Assembly: GCF_002101675.1 (NCBI RefSeq)
Contig: NZ_LQOY01000155.1
Coordinates: 62,001 to 126,000, forward strand
Direction of reading: 5' to 3'
Length of the DNA: 64,000 nucleotides
From: Mycobacterium gordonae
GTDB taxonomy: Bacteria; Actinomycetota; Actinomycetes; Mycobacteriales; Mycobacteriaceae
Under the pieces are notes generated by a model that was not told where the DNA came from, searched no databases, and saw nothing but the letters and a program-made list of their open reading frames with translations. The number at the start of each line of letters is the position of its first letter. Within the stretch, counting starts at the first letter, position 1. This document shows, in pieces, positions 61,597 through 64,000 of the stretch. Made by a program: the position numbers and the translations under genes.

Positions 61597-63545
61597 CGCA
61601 CCGTGAACTCGTGGGTGGTGGCCTGGAACGGCTCCAGCCTGCCGTGGGTGTCGCGGGCCATCCCGTGATGCACGATGCGGTAGTGCCCCGGCGCCGCATC
61701 GGCCGGAATGTTCCAGCGGATCCGGACGTGTGAGCCGCTGCGCCCGTCGCGCTGCCACCGGAAGGTGGTCGACCAGTCGCCGTCGTCGGCTACCCGCACC
61801 CAGTCCGTGCCCGCGAGGTGGGCCACTTCCAGAAAGGTCCGGTTGCGGTGGACGTCGTTGTTGGGAGACGCGCTGGCGAATACGGCTTCGACCGAGTCGC
61901 CCGGACGGTAGGTCGCGTCCGGTTCGGCGACGATCGCGCCGAACGAACCGGTGTCGGCGGGCGCGGAGCGCAGCCAGCTGCGGGGCTTGCGAGGCCGGGG
62001 CCGGGGTGCGGGAGTCATCGGGCGGCCGTCGCGCATGGCCTCCGCGAGTCCGGCGACGGTCTGCATCAGCGCCGGCAACTCCCATCTGCCGAACAGGGTG
62101 CTGCCACCCTCGTACCGCTGCTCGAGATATTCCTCGGGCGTGGTCACGTAGTGGATGTAGGCGTTGCTGTATCCCACACAGAGCACGTCGTCGAGGTCGG
62201 CGCCGACGATCGAGGCCACCGTGCGACGTAGTCGAAGACCGGAGACGATCGTCGGCTCGCCGGGGATGCCGATCAGATAGAGACGCCCGATTCGCAGCAA
62301 CTGGACGGGGACGACCTCCTGGATGAAGGGCTGCAGCCGGTTCACCAGCCGGACCGGGATCACCATCCCCTTGGGCTGCTGCGCCGCGCGTATCTTGCGG
62401 CCCAGTCGGTAGATGCCACGGGAGACGTTGTCCCAGAACGGGTTTCGACCTTGTCCCTGGTGGAAACCCGGGAAGCCCTCGCCCTCGTCGGTCCCCGCGA
62501 ACATCGCCGCGGCGATCATCGGCCGCCCGGTGCGGCGCGGTTGGCCGTCGGGGGTGTACTGCCCGCCGACCTCGACGGCACCCAGATCGACGTAGGTGAG
62601 CCGAAAGTCGACACCGGCGCCGATAGGCGTCCCGTTGTCCAGTTGCGCGAAAGCGTCCTCGAATTGGGACATTCCGACTTGGCGGGTGTTCTCCAGTTCC
62701 TCGTCTTCCCGGGCCGGGCCGTATGCGATGGGACCGCCGACGTGCGGGCTCATATCGCCCGGATTGGTCTGGGCGAAGGCGGCGATGAAGTCGGGTTGAC
62801 CGGCGAGGTAGTCGGCGCCGCAACGGGTGCGCTCCCAGTGATAGGCGGCGAAGCCCTTGTTGTCTCCGGAGATGAGCAGGTTGCGGTTGGTCATGCTGGT
62901 GCCGTGGGTGGCGAAGAAATGAATTGTGCCCACTGTCTTTTCGCCGCGATCGATCTGCACCAGCGTCGTGTGCGGGTCAATGCGGTCAGGGAACTGCTCC
63001 CGGTCCGATGCCGGGTTGCGGTCGAATGCGGTGGGGGAACGGTTGACGCTGGCCCCGTGCAATTGGCCGTGCGACAGGGCCACCCGCGCGGGCGCCAGAT
63101 CGTCGTGCGCGTGGCGCACCGATTCGACGATGCCGTCCACGATGGCCGCAAATGTGGCCGGCCGGAACCCGCTGGTCGACAGGTTGTACAGCAGGTGTCC
63201 GCAGTAGCCGCCGGGCCCGGAGTGGGTGTGCGTCGTGGTGATCAACGTGTTCTGCGCGGTATAGGTGGTGCCGTACGACACCGCCAGCCGGCGCAGTACC
63301 TCGTCGGTGACGTTCTGCATCGGCAGCGGCAGTTCGGCGACCACCAGCAGTACGCGGGCGCCCCCAGGTTCCGCGAAGACGAAAGCCCGCGACCGCAGGC
63401 GAAGGTGAATCCCCGCGGTCCGTTGTCCAGTCTTGCCGTAGCCGAGCATGCCGCATTCGGCGGCCTCGCCGGTGATATCTGAGATGCCTCTCCCAACCGA
63501 AAGCCCCGCCGAAAGTCCCGCCGCAAGCGTTGCCTCGTCCGTCAC
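61593..63545 (-). CDS. neutral/alkaline ceramidase (Rv0669c-like)
   Basis: About 650 residues from GTG 63545; a start a few codons later, before L-S-V-G-R-G-I-S-D-I-T-G-E-A, matches M. tuberculosis Rv0669c (637 aa). Neutral ceramidase landmarks: zinc motif THTHSGPGGYCG near residue 105, active-site serine segment VNRSPTAFDRNP near 170, FATHGTSMTNRN and ISGDNKGFAAYHWE, and a C-terminal immunoglobulin-like domain. It hydrolyses ceramide to sphingosine and fatty acid, probably of host origin. No clear signal peptide. Stop shares a CTAG with the convergent AbiEi-like gene's stop. Confidence 0.93.
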   Translation of the reverse strand: MTDEATLAAGLSAGLSVGRGISDITGEAAECGMLGYGKTGQRTAGIHLRLRSRAFVFAEPGGARVLLVVAELPLPMQNVTDEVLRRLAVSYGTTYTAQNTLITTTHTHSGPGGYCGHLLYNLSTSGFRPATFAAIVDGIVESVRHAHDDLAPARVALSHGQLHGASVNRSPTAFDRNPASDREQFPDRIDPHTTLVQIDRGEKTVGTIHFFATHGTSMTNRNLLISGDNKGFAAYHWERTRCGADYLAGQPDFIAAFAQTNPGDMSPHVGGPIAYGPAREDEELENTRQVGMSQFEDAFAQLDNGTPIGAGVDFRLTYVDLGAVEVGGQYTPDGQPRRTGRPMIAAAMFAGTDEGEGFPGFHQGQGRNPFWDNVSRGIYRLGRKIRAAQQPKGMVIPVRLVNRLQPFIQEVVPVQLLRIGRLYLIGIPGEPTIVSGLRLRRTVASIVGADLDDVLCVGYSNAYIHYVTTPEEYLEQRYEGGSTLFGRWELPALMQTVAGLAEAMRDGRPMTPAPRPRPRKPRSWLRSAPADTGSFGAIVAEPDATYRPGDSVEAVFASASPNNDVHRNRTFLEVAHLAGTDWVRVADDGDWSTTFRWQRDGRSGSHVRIRWNIPADAAPGHYRIVHHGMARDTHGRLEPFQATTHEFTVR

Positions 63546-63599
63546 GCTCAACACCTTATGCTTCGACCCCCCCGGTGGCGGCCTTACTAGACTGGGCGA

Positions 63600-64000
63600 G
63601 TGCTCATCGGTTCGCATGTCCGCCAGGACGACCCACTTGCCGCAGCCGAGGCAGACGGCGCCGACGCGGTGCAGTTCTTCCTCGGCAATCCGCAGAGTTG
63701 GAAGAAACCCCAGCCGCGCGAGGACGCCGAGACGCTGAAAACGTCCAGCGTGCCGCTGTATGTGCACGCCCCGTATCTGATCAACGTCGCGTCGGCCAAC
63801 AATCGAATCCGGATTCCGTCCCGCAAGATCCTGCAGGACACCTGCGACGCGGCGGCGGCGATCAACGCGACGGCGGTGATCGTGCACGGCGGTCATGCGG
63901 ACGACAACGACATGGAGGCCGGTTTCGAACGCTGGGTCAAGGCGCTGGACTACCTGGAAACCGACGTGCAGATCTATCTGGAGAACACCGCGGGCGGCGA
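63600..64000 (+). CDS. end: endonuclease IV (AP endonuclease), 3' part beyond the window
   Basis: Partial: 133 codons from GTG 63600 to the window edge. [35 protein letters not shown], then [24 protein letters not shown] (zinc His), [13 protein letters not shown] (zinc His) and YLENTAGG (zinc Glu) are the TIM-barrel ligands of Nfo/endonuclease IV. It cleaves at abasic sites in base excision repair. Divergent from the ceramidase gene with only 54 bp between the starts, as for M. tuberculosis end (Rv0670). Confidence 0.95.
   Translation, partial: MLIGSHVRQDDPLAAAEADGADAVQFFLGNPQSWKKPQPREDAETLKTSSVPLYVHAPYLINVASANNRIRIPSRKILQDTCDAAAAINATAVIVHGGHADDNDMEAGFERWVKALDYLETDVQIYLENTAGG

Overview
The window is chromosomal DNA of high G+C from a slow-growing, non-tuberculous Mycobacterium. 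Gene order follows the M. tuberculosis Rv0583c-Rv0585c and Rv0625c-Rv0670 segments. The evidence includes the hadA-hadB-hadC dehydratase cluster, four tandem mycolic acid methyltransferases (mmaA4-mmaA3-mmaA2-mmaA1), the MceG-type ATPase mkl, and a TTG-started rpoB next to rpoC. Species is not assigned. All four mmaA genes argue for a slow grower making methoxy- and/or cyclopropanated mycolates.

Layout: (1) 0-5.2 kb holds a secreted GH92 alpha-mannosidase and a convergent polytopic membrane protein with a pseudokinase-like middle. (2) 5.3-8.6 kb is an accessory stretch: a SAM methyltransferase, an apparently nonsense-interrupted small gene, an HNH endonuclease, and a VapBC toxin-antitoxin pair with a perfect 26-bp operator palindrome. 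(3) 8.7-20.4 kb carries, on the minus strand, a SEC-C protein, a DedA/VTT membrane protein and recC-recB-recD. (4) 20.6-23.5 kb is a plus-strand cluster of acyltransferase, START/SRPBCC, cyanase and patatin. (5) 23.5-26.4 kb has echA3-, Rv0633c- and Rv0634c-like genes and an orphan VapB. (6) 26.4-31.1 kb is a translation and lipid block: tRNA-Thr, tRNA-Met, rpmG, hadABC, tRNA-Trp, secE, nusG, rplK, rplA.

(7) 31.1-33.2 kb is an inserted ECF42-type sigma factor with a double-DGPF/YCII protein. (8) 33.3-39.6 kb holds the mmaA array, lipG and a UbiB/ABC1 kinase. (9) 39.7-41.8 kb has two DinB-fold proteins divergent from a WYL regulator. (10) 41.8-47.6 kb is a GH38 alpha-mannosidase, an Rv0649-like protein and a ROK sugar kinase. 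(11) 47.6-49.0 kb is rplJ-rplL with a long leader. (12) 49.0-52.4 kb has a TetR regulator divergent from a carotenoid oxygenase, then mkl. (13) 52.4-60.5 kb is rpoB-rpoC. (14) 60.6-64 kb has an AbiEi-like/endonuclease-fold protein, a neutral ceramidase and the truncated start of endonuclease IV.

The informational genes (rpl, sec/nus, rpoBC, recBCD) form the conserved backbone. Accessory cassettes sit at its gene junctions, several of them marked by one recurring long inverted repeat (GAGCAGACGC...GCGTCTGCTC) that looks like a bidirectional intrinsic terminator. One copy lies inside a reading frame and would be translated. Regulatory architecture is legible at several promoters: 17-18 bp spacing with a shared TATTGT -10 element for rpoB and rplJ, leaderless-looking starts for the vapB genes, and inverted-repeat operators beside VapB, WYL and TetR regulators.
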